64,000 bases of DNA, taken from assembly GCF_002196855.1 (NCBI RefSeq), contig NZ_NIPW01000003.1, positions 62,001-126,000 on the forward strand, given 5' to 3'. The translations under genes and the position numbers were made by a program. This DNA is from Haematobacter genomosp. 1. GTDB taxonomy: Bacteria; Pseudomonadota; Alphaproteobacteria; Rhodobacterales; Rhodobacteraceae. The notes below the pieces were generated by a model. The model saw nothing but the letters and a program-made list of their open reading frames with translations. It had not been told where the DNA came from and ran no database searches. How positions within the stretch are numbered: position 1 is the stretch's first letter; each line of letters begins with the position of its first letter. Below, piece by piece: positions 16,281 through 23,769 of this stretch.

Positions 16281-16749
16281 AGGCTGACATCCGGTGGCCG
16301 CGACGGATCGGGATCCGCCAGCGGTCGGCCACCTGCCGCGCGCGATGCCTTGTCAGCGATGAGCCACCTTTGGCCTTTGGGCGTTCTGCGGGTGGAAGGC
16401 GCGCTGGGTTGCCCCCTCTCAGCGAGAAGTCACAGGATGACCCGCGGCATGCCCCTGCGGCAGAATAAGAGCGCCATGCCCCCGGCGGCGGAAATAATCC
16501 CTTCAGTTTGCCCCCTGTCCCCGCGGGTGCGCGCTGCCTGCCCCGACCCGCTTGCGTGCCTTATGCGGTGGGGGGATTGTGGCCCTGCCTGTTCCGGGCG
16601 AGGGCAGCGTTGCGCTTCATGCCGCGCGCGAGGCGATTGCGGCCCGGGGTCGCAAACGGGCAGGGCTGGTCCCGGTAGGCATGAGGCGATCCTGCCCGGC
16701 GAGCAGGCATAGGACATTCTGCGCCTTTCCAGACCATGTGCGCGTCAGT

Positions 16750-17115
16750 ATGGTCCCCGCCATGATCGTCAGGCTGCTGCGCCTTCTTTCCATCCTGCTC
16801 GTCGCCGCGGGCATCCTGCTGCCGAAGGTTTCGGCAGCGGCCGTGTCGATGGGGCTTCTCGACCTGCGCTATGTGGTGATCTGTTCGGGCGACGGGATGC
16901 GGGTCATCGCGCTCGACGGAAGCGGCGTCCCGGTCGAGGAGGTGCGCTCGGATCCCTGTGCGTTTCTGCACGCTCTGGATCACGCGCCGACACCGCCGTT
17001 GCCGGGCATGGTCTGGCGGCTGTCCGGCACGGTCTCGACGACGCTCGGCCCGCTGACGCTGCGGGCGGGGCCACCGTTTTTCAACCCCTTGCCGCGCGGC
17101 CCGCCGCTTTCGTGA
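16750..17115 (+). CDS. Small secreted protein, DUF2946-like
   Basis: This 121-residue protein (117 from the second ATG at 16762) has an N-terminal hydrophobic signal (LLRLLSILLVAAGILLPKVSA) and a short exported part with ICSGDGMRVIALDGSG, which resembles the conserved CxxxG segment of DUF2946 proteins. Those are often found beside PCuAC copper chaperones and copper-uptake genes. It lies 41 bp upstream of the PCuAC gene and is probably co-transcribed. The family assignment is tentative; the signal and the neighbour are clear. Confidence 0.65.
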   Translation: MVPAMIVRLLRLLSILLVAAGILLPKVSAAAVSMGLLDLRYVVICSGDGMRVIALDGSGVPVEEVRSDPCAFLHALDHAPTPPLPGMVWRLSGTVSTTLGPLTLRAGPPFFNPLPRGPPLS

Positions 17116-17156
17116 AACGCGACCTCACCTGACAAACGCTTTCACGGAGATTTCCC

Positions 17157-17633
17157 ATGTTCCGCACGCTTCTGGCTGCAACCCTTTTCGCCACGCCGCT
17201 CCTTGCCGTCCCTGCGCTTGCGCATGAGTTCAAGGCGGGTGAGCTGACCATCGGCCACCCTTATTCGTTCGAGGTTCCCTCCTCCGCCCGTGCTGCCGCC
17301 GGCTATCTGTCGATCACCAATACGGGCAGCGCTCCCGACCGGCTCGTCGGCGTGGAGGCAAAGGTGGGCAACCCGATGATCCACCTGTCGGAAGAAAAAG
17401 ACGGGGTCGCCAGAATGACCCATGTCGAGGCGGTGGAAATCGCGCCGGGGCAGACCGTCACCCTTGCTCCGGGCGGCTATCACGTCATGTTCACCGGGCT
17501 GAACGGCACGCCATGGACGGCGGGGGAAAAGATCCCGGCCACGCTGGTGTTTGAAAAGACCGGCAAGGTTCCCGTCGTCTTCAACGTCGAGGCCCGCAAG
17601 GACGGCGGGGCTGATCCGCATGCACATCACTGA
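17157..17633 (+). CDS. Periplasmic copper chaperone PCuAC
   Basis: This 158-residue protein has a signal peptide (cleavage near ALA-HEF), then a cupredoxin-like PCuAC domain. The Cu(I) motif H(M)x10Mx21HxM is visible: MIHLSEEKDGVARM, later GGYHVMF. Extra histidines at the C-terminus (DPHAHH) may also bind copper. PCuAC proteins deliver copper to oxidase subunit II or its Sco partner, which fits the oxidase and ctaG genes 4 to 8 kb upstream. The ATG at 17157 follows GGAG at suitable spacing. Confidence 0.92.
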   Translation: MFRTLLAATLFATPLLAVPALAHEFKAGELTIGHPYSFEVPSSARAAAGYLSITNTGSAPDRLVGVEAKVGNPMIHLSEEKDGVARMTHVEAVEIAPGQTVTLAPGGYHVMFTGLNGTPWTAGEKIPATLVFEKTGKVPVVFNVEARKDGGADPHAHH

Positions 17634-17904
17634 GCTGTGGACTGGAGTCCTTTGAGGCGCCCGCCGCCAGCACTGGACGCGCGGGCGGCTTCACTCCTCC
17701 CGGCGTCCCGGCCCGCTCATTCGGGGCGGGGCGCTGCCGCAGGGTCCGCAGGTTCCGGTGAGAGGGTGCTGGCGCACCCCGGCACGGACAGCCGGTCCGC
17801 CAGTGGGCGTGCTTTTTTGCCTGATGACGCGCGTCCTGACACGCGCGAGCCTTCCCGGTGGGCGTCAGGTGGTGTGTCCGGGGGCCTGTGCGTGGAGCGC
17901 GGGC

Positions 17905-18663
17905 CTATTCGTAGAACAGAGCCACCCGACGGCCGCCGAATTCCTCCACCGCGATATCGACCTCATAGATGTCGCGGAGCACGTCGGGGCGGATGACTTC
18001 CTCCACCGTCCCGGCGATGGCGACGCGGCCCTCCCGCATGGCGACGATATGGTCGGAATACCAGGCGGCGAAATTGATGTCGTGGAGCACCATGACCACG
18101 GTCTTGCCCAGATCGCGCGTGGCACCGCGCATCGTCTTCATCATCGCCTGCGCATGTTTCAGATCGAGGTTGTTCAGCGGCTCGTCCAGCAGCACGTAAT
18201 CGGTGTCCTGACACAGCACCATGGCGACGAAAGCCCGCTGCCGCTGCCCGCCGGAGATCTCGTCCAGAAACCTATCGGCCAGAGGTTCGAGGTTCAGATA
18301 GCCGAGCGCGCGTTCCACATGGACGCGGTCCTCGCTATTGGGGCGGCCCTTGGTGTAGGGATAGCGCCCGAAGGTCACCAGATCGCGCACCGTCAGGCGG
18401 GAGGTCAGGTGATTGTCCTGCCGCAGGATCGCAAGCCGCCGCGCCAGCACGTCGGAGGGCGTCCTCGTCACGTCGAGCCCGTCCACGGTGACGGTGCCCC
18501 TGTCCATCGCCAGCAGCCTGCTCACCATCGACAGGAAGGTGGACTTCCCCGCCCCGTTCGGCCCGATGATCGAGGTGACGCCGCGGGCGGGCAGGGTCAG
18601 CGTCACATCATCGACGACGACCGTGTCGCCATAGGTCTTGCTGAGGTTCGAGGCGTGGATCAT
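17905..18663 (-). CDS. Siderophore-iron ABC transporter, ATP-binding protein
   Basis: This 252-residue ATPase has Walker A GPNGAGKST (near residue 35), Q-loop LRQDNHLTSRL, signature ISGGQRQRAF, Walker B YVLLDEPLNNLDLKH and the switch His in MVLHDINFAAW. It belongs to the FepC/FhuC iron-siderophore subfamily and most resembles the VctC/FatE-like branch. It powers the two permeases encoded upstream and overlaps the nearer one by four bases. It is the last gene of a leftward four-gene operon. The 270 bp before it to PCuAC hold no gene. Confidence 0.92.
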   Translation of the reverse strand: MIHASNLSKTYGDTVVVDDVTLTLPARGVTSIIGPNGAGKSTFLSMVSRLLAMDRGTVTVDGLDVTRTPSDVLARRLAILRQDNHLTSRLTVRDLVTFGRYPYTKGRPNSEDRVHVERALGYLNLEPLADRFLDEISGGQRQRAFVAMVLCQDTDYVLLDEPLNNLDLKHAQAMMKTMRGATRDLGKTVVMVLHDINFAAWYSDHIVAMREGRVAIAGTVEEVIRPDVLRDIYEVDIAVEEFGGRRVALFYE

Positions 18664-19616
18664 CTGGCCCCCCGGCGTATGATGAGCAGGATGAAGGCGA
18701 TGCCGCCCAGGAATTCGATGATGACCGACAGAGCCGTGTTGAAGCCGAACACCCGCTCCAGCACCGTCTGACCGCCGACAAGGCAGATGATGGCGAGCAG
18801 CACCGCGACGGGCAGCAGATGACGGTGCTTCGCGCTGCCGGCCATGACATGCGCGAGGCTCGCCACCAGCAGGCCGAAGAACGTCACCGGACCGACAAGC
18901 GCCGTGGAGACGGAGACGAGCAGCGCGACGATGGCCAGGATGATCGCCACCGTCTGCCTGTAGGGCAGGCCGAGGCCGATCGACATGGGGCGGCCCAGCG
19001 TCAGCACGTCCAGCCGGTTCAGCATCAGGTAGCCCACGATGGAGGCCAGTCCGATCAGCACGGCAGAGGCCCCGAGCAGCGCGGGCTGAACGCTGTTGAA
19101 ACTGGCGAAGAGGCTGTCCGACAGGACCATGAACTCGTTCGGGTCGAGCATGCGCTGGATCAGCGTGGAGATGCTGCGGAAGAACACCCCGAAGATGATA
19201 CCGACGAGCACGAGGAGATGGAGGCTCCGCTCCTCGCCCAGAAACAGCCAGCGGAACAGCAGGCCCGAAAACACCACCATCAGCACGACCTTGGCCGCGA
19301 ACAGCAGGTTCGGGTTCAGCACCGCCGCGGCATGGGAGCCGATGGCGGCGACGAGCAGCGTCTGGATCAGCACGTAGAGCGCGTCGAACCCCATGACGGA
19401 GGGCGTGAGGATGCGGTTCGCGGTGACCGTCTGGAACATCACCGTGGAGACCGCGACCGCATAGGCCACCAGCACCAGCCCCGCGAGTTTCAGGCCCCGG
19501 AACTTCAGCACGAAGGCCCAGCTCCCCTTGGCCCCGAGCGTCATGAACGCCGTCACGGCCAGCGCCGCCACGATGGCCAGCAGCAGGATGACAAGGCGGG
19601 GGCGGTTAGCGGCCAT
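18660..19616 (-). CDS. Siderophore-iron ABC transporter, FecCD-type permease (second)
   Basis: This 318-residue protein has eight to ten membrane helices and the FecCD coupling region around NEFMVLSDSLFASFN, with GPVTFFGLLVASLAHVMAG near the C-terminus. It forms the transmembrane channel with the other permease. Its sequence resembles the VctG/FatC branch more than FepG. Its start overlaps the end of the first permease by 11 bp, and its stop overlaps the ATPase start by four. The two distinct permeases show a heterodimeric channel. Confidence 0.9.
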   Translation of the reverse strand: MAANRPRLVILLLAIVAALAVTAFMTLGAKGSWAFVLKFRGLKLAGLVLVAYAVAVSTVMFQTVTANRILTPSVMGFDALYVLIQTLLVAAIGSHAAAVLNPNLLFAAKVVLMVVFSGLLFRWLFLGEERSLHLLVLVGIIFGVFFRSISTLIQRMLDPNEFMVLSDSLFASFNSVQPALLGASAVLIGLASIVGYLMLNRLDVLTLGRPMSIGLGLPYRQTVAIILAIVALLVSVSTALVGPVTFFGLLVASLAHVMAGSAKHRHLLPVAVLLAIICLVGGQTVLERVFGFNTALSVIIEFLGGIAFILLIIRRGAR

Positions 19617-20616
19617 GCGGTTTCCTCAGAAGCAGCCAGAGGAACATCCCGCTGCCGATCACGCCGACCACCACGCCGATCGGGATCTCGTAGGGATAGC
19701 GGATCAGCCGCCCGAGGATGTCGCAGGCAAGGATGAAGGCCGCGCCCAGCACCGCGACCCAGGGCACGGCGCGGCGCATGTTGTCGCCGATCATCAGGCT
19801 GACGACATTCGGCACGATGAGACCGAGGAACGGGATCATCCCCACGCTCACCACCACCACGGCCGTGATGAGCGACACGATGGTCAGCCCCAGTGCCACG
19901 ACACGCCGGTAGTTCAGCCCGAGGTTGGTCGCGAAGTCCCGGCCCATCCCCGCGACGGTGAACCGGTCCGCCGCGATATAGGCGACAACGGCCAGCGCGA
20001 AGCCGATATAGAGAAGCTCGTAGCGTCCGCGCAGCACGCCCGAGAAATCCCCCGTCGTCCAGGCGAGCATCGTCTGAAGCAGATCCGCGCGATAGGCGAG
20101 AAAGGTCGTGGCCGCGCCGATGATACCGCCCAGCATGATGCCGACCAGCGGCACCATCAGCACATCGCGGAGCGGAACGAGCCGGAGGAGCCGGAGGAAA
20201 AGCCATGTGCCCGCTGCGGCAAAGCCCGCGGCGACCAGCATCTTGCCCCAGATGGGCCAGGCGGGAGCGAAGAGCGTGACGAGCAGCAGGCCGAGGCTCG
20301 CCGATTCGACCGTCCCGGCGGTGGAGGGTTCGACGAAGCGGTTGCGGATCATCATCTGCATGATGAGACCCGCAATCGCCATCGAGGATCCGGCGAGCAG
20401 CAGCGCCGCCGTTCTGGGAATGCGGCTCGCGGCCAGAACCAGCGCCTGTTCCGATGTCGCGGTGCCGGTGAACAGGCCCGAAAGCCGGATGTCCGTCACG
20501 CCCACGAAAAGGCTGACCGCCGCGAGCGCCAGTGTGAGGCAGATCGCGGCGGGCAGAAGAAGTGCCGAAAGGACCGGCCGTGGCCCGCCCCCGGTGATGT
20601 CGGGATTACTCGCCAC
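19606..20616 (-). CDS. Siderophore-iron ABC transporter, FecCD-type permease (first)
   Basis: This 336-residue permease has typical FecCD segments: RIPRTAALLLAGSSMAIAGLIMQ (the conserved R-P-R-T and AGxxLAxxGxxMQ pattern), the coupling helix near LLQTMLAWTTGDFSG, and GMIPFLGLIVPNVV. It would pair with the second permease for uptake across the inner membrane. It overlaps the binding-protein gene by 11 bp and the next permease by 11 bp, showing one operon. Confidence 0.92.
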   Translation of the reverse strand: MASNPDITGGGPRPVLSALLLPAAICLTLALAAVSLFVGVTDIRLSGLFTGTATSEQALVLAASRIPRTAALLLAGSSMAIAGLIMQMMIRNRFVEPSTAGTVESASLGLLLVTLFAPAWPIWGKMLVAAGFAAAGTWLFLRLLRLVPLRDVLMVPLVGIMLGGIIGAATTFLAYRADLLQTMLAWTTGDFSGVLRGRYELLYIGFALAVVAYIAADRFTVAGMGRDFATNLGLNYRRVVALGLTIVSLITAVVVVSVGMIPFLGLIVPNVVSLMIGDNMRRAVPWVAVLGAAFILACDILGRLIRYPYEIPIGVVVGVIGSGMFLWLLLRKPHGR

Positions 20617-21541
20617 GGTCCTTGGAAACCGCCGCCTGCACCTGATCGACCAGCGTGGTGAACGCGGTATAGCCGCCCGAGGTCACATAGGCGGAAGCCG
20701 GGTCCAGATAGACGATCCGGCCTTCCTTCCACGCATCGGTGCGGTGGATGATTTCATTGTCGAGCACGGCTTTGGCCGCGACGCCCGGCTCCGACTGGCC
20801 GACGGCGGCATCCCGGTCGATCACGAAAAGCCATTTCGGGTTCTTTTCGAGAATGTATTCGAAGGACACCACGTCGCCACCGTGGAAGCGGTCGTCGATG
20901 CTTTTCTCCACCGTCGGGAAGCCGATCAGCGTATGCAGCCAGCCCACGCGGGAGGTCGGCCCGTAGGCGCCGAGCTTGCCCGCATTGGTGACGAGGATCA
21001 GGGCCGTTCCCTCATCCGCCGCATCCGCCTCCAGCCGCGCGACCTTTTCGTCCAGCGCGGTGTTCAGTTCGGCGGCCCTGTCAGACCTGCCGAACAGCGC
21101 GCCGAGCGTCGTCACGTTGGACTTCACATGATCGACGAATTCGGCGTCGTTCGTCACCGTCATGTCGATGGTCGGCAGCAGGGCCGCCACTTCGGCATAT
21201 TTCGACCGCGACCGGCCGCCGACGATGGCAAGATCGCCCTCCGCCGCGTTGATCGCTTCATAGTCCGGCTCGAACAGGGTGCCGATCTTGAGGTATTTGT
21301 CATCCGCGTATTTCCGCAGATAGGGCGGCAGGTTGGAGCCGATGACACCGGCAGGCTCCACCCCGAGCGCATCCATGTCGTCCAGAGACACGATATCCAG
21401 AACGAGCACCTTCTGCGGCGTCGCGGGCAGTTCGAGCGTGCCCTGCTGATGCTGGATGGTCAGCGGCTCCGCCATCACGGGCGCTCCGGCAAGAGCAAGA
21501 CCGAGCGCGGCAGTGCCGAGCAGGGCGTGAAAACGGTTCAT
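20606..21541 (-). CDS. Siderophore-binding periplasmic protein
   Basis: This 311-residue protein has a signal peptide (cleavage near VMA-EPL) and a class III periplasmic-binding fold with the long linking helix, as in VctP/FatB/FpuA-like iron-siderophore receptors. Segments such as KVLVLDIVSLDDMDALGV, LAIVGGRSRSKYAEV and PKWLFVIDRDAAVG are typical of this group. It leads the operon. The ATG at 21541 is chosen because the signal peptide begins there. No TonB-dependent receptor is in the window, so the ligand is unknown. Confidence 0.9.
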   Translation of the reverse strand: MNRFHALLGTAALGLALAGAPVMAEPLTIQHQQGTLELPATPQKVLVLDIVSLDDMDALGVEPAGVIGSNLPPYLRKYADDKYLKIGTLFEPDYEAINAAEGDLAIVGGRSRSKYAEVAALLPTIDMTVTNDAEFVDHVKSNVTTLGALFGRSDRAAELNTALDEKVARLEADAADEGTALILVTNAGKLGAYGPTSRVGWLHTLIGFPTVEKSIDDRFHGGDVVSFEYILEKNPKWLFVIDRDAAVGQSEPGVAAKAVLDNEIIHRTDAWKEGRIVYLDPASAYVTSGGYTAFTTLVDQVQAAVSKDRGE

Positions 21542-21669
21542 GGCGACCTCCATTCCTGTCGGGCCGTCATTACCTCGCGAACATCCGGGGGTCAAAACCA
21601 ATTCCTAGGGAAAAGATAAACTATCCCGGATTTCCCGTTGACGAAGGGGTGGTGAAATGTCGCATCCGC
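21542..21669. promoter_or_regulatory. Upstream region of iron-uptake operon
   Basis: This 128-bp region between yihY and the iron operon contains an AT-rich patch near 21598-21630 with TTCCTAGGGAA (TTCC-N3-GGAA dyad). Iron-responsive control (Irr, RirA or Fur type) would be expected, but I do not see a clear consensus for any of them. Confidence 0.3.
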
Positions 21670-22536
21670 TCATCCGAAGCCGCGGGCGGGCCTGATCCCC
21701 TCGCTCGCAGCCTTGCCCAGTGTGCCGCGGCGTTGAATCTCGGCGTTTACCTCTGCGCCGAGCAGGACGATGAACGTGGACAGCCATATCCACATCAGCA
21801 GGACGATGACGCTGCCAAGCGCGCCGAAAGTTTCGTTATAGCTTGCGAAATGGCTGACATAGACCGAAAATCCGATGGAAACCACGAGCCAGAGCAGACA
21901 GGCCAGGGCTGCCCCGGGTGCGAACCGCCGTCCGCGGCTGCCACAGGGGCCGAACCGATAGACAAGGGACAGCCCGACGATCATGGTTGCCAACAGCACG
22001 GGCCAGCGAAGCCAGTTCGCAATCTGTGCCCAAAGCTCATCCTCGCCGAAAATGGCGAAAACGGCGGGCAGGAGCGCGATCAGTGCCAGCACGACAACCA
22101 CCCCCACAACGCCCGCCAGGGTCAGAGTGAGGGTCACGAGCGTCAGATGAACGAAGTTCCGCTCCTCCCGCGCATCATACGCCACATTCAGCCCCTGAAT
22201 GAGGCTTCCCACCCCCCGGGAGGCCGACCAGAGCGCCAGCCCGAGGCCGAAGATCGCCGTCAGCCCCAGTCCGGCGCCCGGTGCCGCGGCGACCGCACTC
22301 GCCTGCGAGATCACGGTTCTTGCGACCTCCTCCGGCACGACGCTGCTCAGCGCATTCAGTTGCGCGACGATATCGGCAGGCGTCGTCAGCAGCGCCGCGA
22401 TGGCCATGACGGCGGTGATGGCGGGGAACAGGCCGAACATCGTGTAGAAGGCCACCCCCGCCGCGATGAGAGACAGGTGGTTGTCGCCGATTCTTTGCCA
22501 GATTTGCCTGGCGGAGAGGAAGAAGCTGTTTGCCAT
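21670..22536 (-). CDS. YihY/BrkB family inner-membrane protein
   Basis: This 288-residue protein has about six membrane helices and the YihY family pattern: NHLSLIAAGVAFYTMFGLFPAI near the N-terminus, LWSASRGVGSLIQGLNVAYD in the middle, and ALGSVIVLLMWIWLSTFIVLLGAEVNAE at the end. Members are mis-named ribonuclease BN in older annotation; the function is unsettled. It is a single gene, convergent with nothing and divergent from the MobA-like gene 77 bp away. Confidence 0.88.
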   Translation of the reverse strand: MANSFFLSARQIWQRIGDNHLSLIAAGVAFYTMFGLFPAITAVMAIAALLTTPADIVAQLNALSSVVPEEVARTVISQASAVAAAPGAGLGLTAIFGLGLALWSASRGVGSLIQGLNVAYDAREERNFVHLTLVTLTLTLAGVVGVVVVLALIALLPAVFAIFGEDELWAQIANWLRWPVLLATMIVGLSLVYRFGPCGSRGRRFAPGAALACLLWLVVSIGFSVYVSHFASYNETFGALGSVIVLLMWIWLSTFIVLLGAEVNAEIQRRGTLGKAASEGIRPARGFG

Positions 22537-22613
22537 GCAGCGCCAAGTCCGCGTGGTGCGCTCCTGTTCCCTGCCGCCCGGTTGTTTTCCACGGCCTGTG
22601 GCAGGGGGGGCGC

Positions 22614-23165
22614 ATGAGGGTGGGGCTGTTGCTCGCCGGAGGCCTGTCGCGGCGTTTCGGGACGCAGGACAAGTTGCTGGCCGACTGGCGCGGGCGCCCG
22701 CTCATCACATGGGCCGCCTCGGCGCTGGCGGCGGTGCCGCTGGAGGCGCGGATCGCCGTGGCGGCGGCGGACCTGTCGCCGCTGCTGCCCGGCTATGACA
22801 GGCTCGATCCACCCCGTCCGGCGGAGCAGTCCGCGAGCCTCCGCCTCGGGGTGAGGAGGGCGCGCGCGATGGGGGCGGAGCGGCTGCTCATCGTGCTTGC
22901 CGACATGCCGCGCATCGACACGGTGACGATGGCGGCGGTGCTGTCGCGTGGGGGCGCGGCCTGTGTGACGGATGGCGCGCGGCGCATGCCCCCCGCGGCC
23001 TTCGATTCGGACAGGTTCGACACCCTTCTGGCCCTTGAGGGTGACAGGGGGGCGGGAAGCCTTCTGCAGACCATTCGCGGAGACGGGCTGATCGAGGTGC
23101 CGCCCCGGATGCTCCACGACATCGACCGTCCGACCGATCTCGATGACTCCACAGGACGCGAGTAG
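22614..23165 (+). CDS. MobA-like nucleotidyltransferase (molybdenum cofactor type)
   Basis: This 183-residue protein has the NTP-transferase start LLAGGLSRRFGTQDKLLADW (nucleotide-binding glycine loop and Lys) and the metal-binding LADMPRID. The closest functional groups are MobA guanylyltransferase and MocA cytidylyltransferase; the short length and lack of the MobA C-terminal pattern leave this open. The ATG at 22614 follows a G-rich ribosome site. No molybdenum genes adjoin it. Confidence 0.75.
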   Translation: MRVGLLLAGGLSRRFGTQDKLLADWRGRPLITWAASALAAVPLEARIAVAAADLSPLLPGYDRLDPPRPAEQSASLRLGVRRARAMGAERLLIVLADMPRIDTVTMAAVLSRGGAACVTDGARRMPPAAFDSDRFDTLLALEGDRGAGSLLQTIRGDGLIEVPPRMLHDIDRPTDLDDSTGRE

Positions 23166-23769
23166 CCCGCCGGGGATGGAAACACGGCTTGCCTCGGGCA
23201 GGATTTCCAACGCCGTCGCGGAGAAACCGAGCCTTCTGCGGATCAGCCCTTTCCATCGGCGGGAGACAGGGCTCGTGCATCCTCACAGGCCGCTGCACAA
23301 TTCCGAGGTCTCATGCCTCCGCTCTGGAAATCAGGAAATCTACCCCGGATTGATCTGCTATGGGTAGATTTACGGCTGGATTTTTCTGAATCGCGAACGA
23401 TCTCCGCTCCAGCGCAGACCTGGAAATCCCTTTTCAGCCTGCCCGGTCCGATACCTTCAGACGGTCCATGGGGGTGAAATGCGGGGCTGGCTCCCTCCGG
23501 CTCACGTCCTGCAAAGGCGAGGCGCGGGGGAGGGCATCGACGAGCGTTCTCCCTGCTGCTCGCAGCAGCAGTAGGCGTCGCGGCCCGTTCCGTGAAGGGG
23601 GTCATCCGAAGTGGGAAAGTCATCCGGCGGATGGCCGCCCGCACGCATCGGATCGAGGGAGCGCACTGCCCCCGTCGGCATGACAGACCTCGGGCAGAGG
23701 CGGCTGCACCTCCCTCTGGCTGCGCACGATGCTTGCCACGCCTGCTCCGATGAGAGGCGTGGCGTGTAT
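23166..23769. other. Noncoding region with a perfect 10-bp inverted repeat
   Basis: About 600 bp with no supportable gene. AAATCTACCC (23336-23345) and GGGTAGATTT (23362-23371) form perfect 10-bp arms around a 16-bp centre in an AT-richer patch. The rest shows nothing I can assign. Confidence 0.5.

Larger units (their letters stand above)
15841..16749. other. Gene-poor region with 8-bp array and an intergenic element
   Basis: About 910 bp without a gene I can support. It holds an element at 15867-15944 that resembles one at 61499-61582, and the AGGCATTC array at 16169-16280. Frames crossing the array translate to a low-complexity repeat and lack ribosome sites. No tRNA-like fold or insertion-sequence end was recognised. 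Confidence 0.6.

Noticed and set aside
16092-16712. Open frame of about 206 residues crossing the 8-bp array
   Set aside because: Most of it is a translated repeat (an 8-residue unit from three array periods); it has no ribosome site and no recognisable domain.
15841-16749. Possible insertion-sequence remnant
   Set aside because: No transposase fragment, terminal inverted repeats or target duplication could be seen.
17764-17821. Hairpin GGGTGC/GCACCC and a later T-run after PCuAC
   Set aside because: The hairpin and the T-run are about 30 bp apart, so this is not a convincing single terminator.
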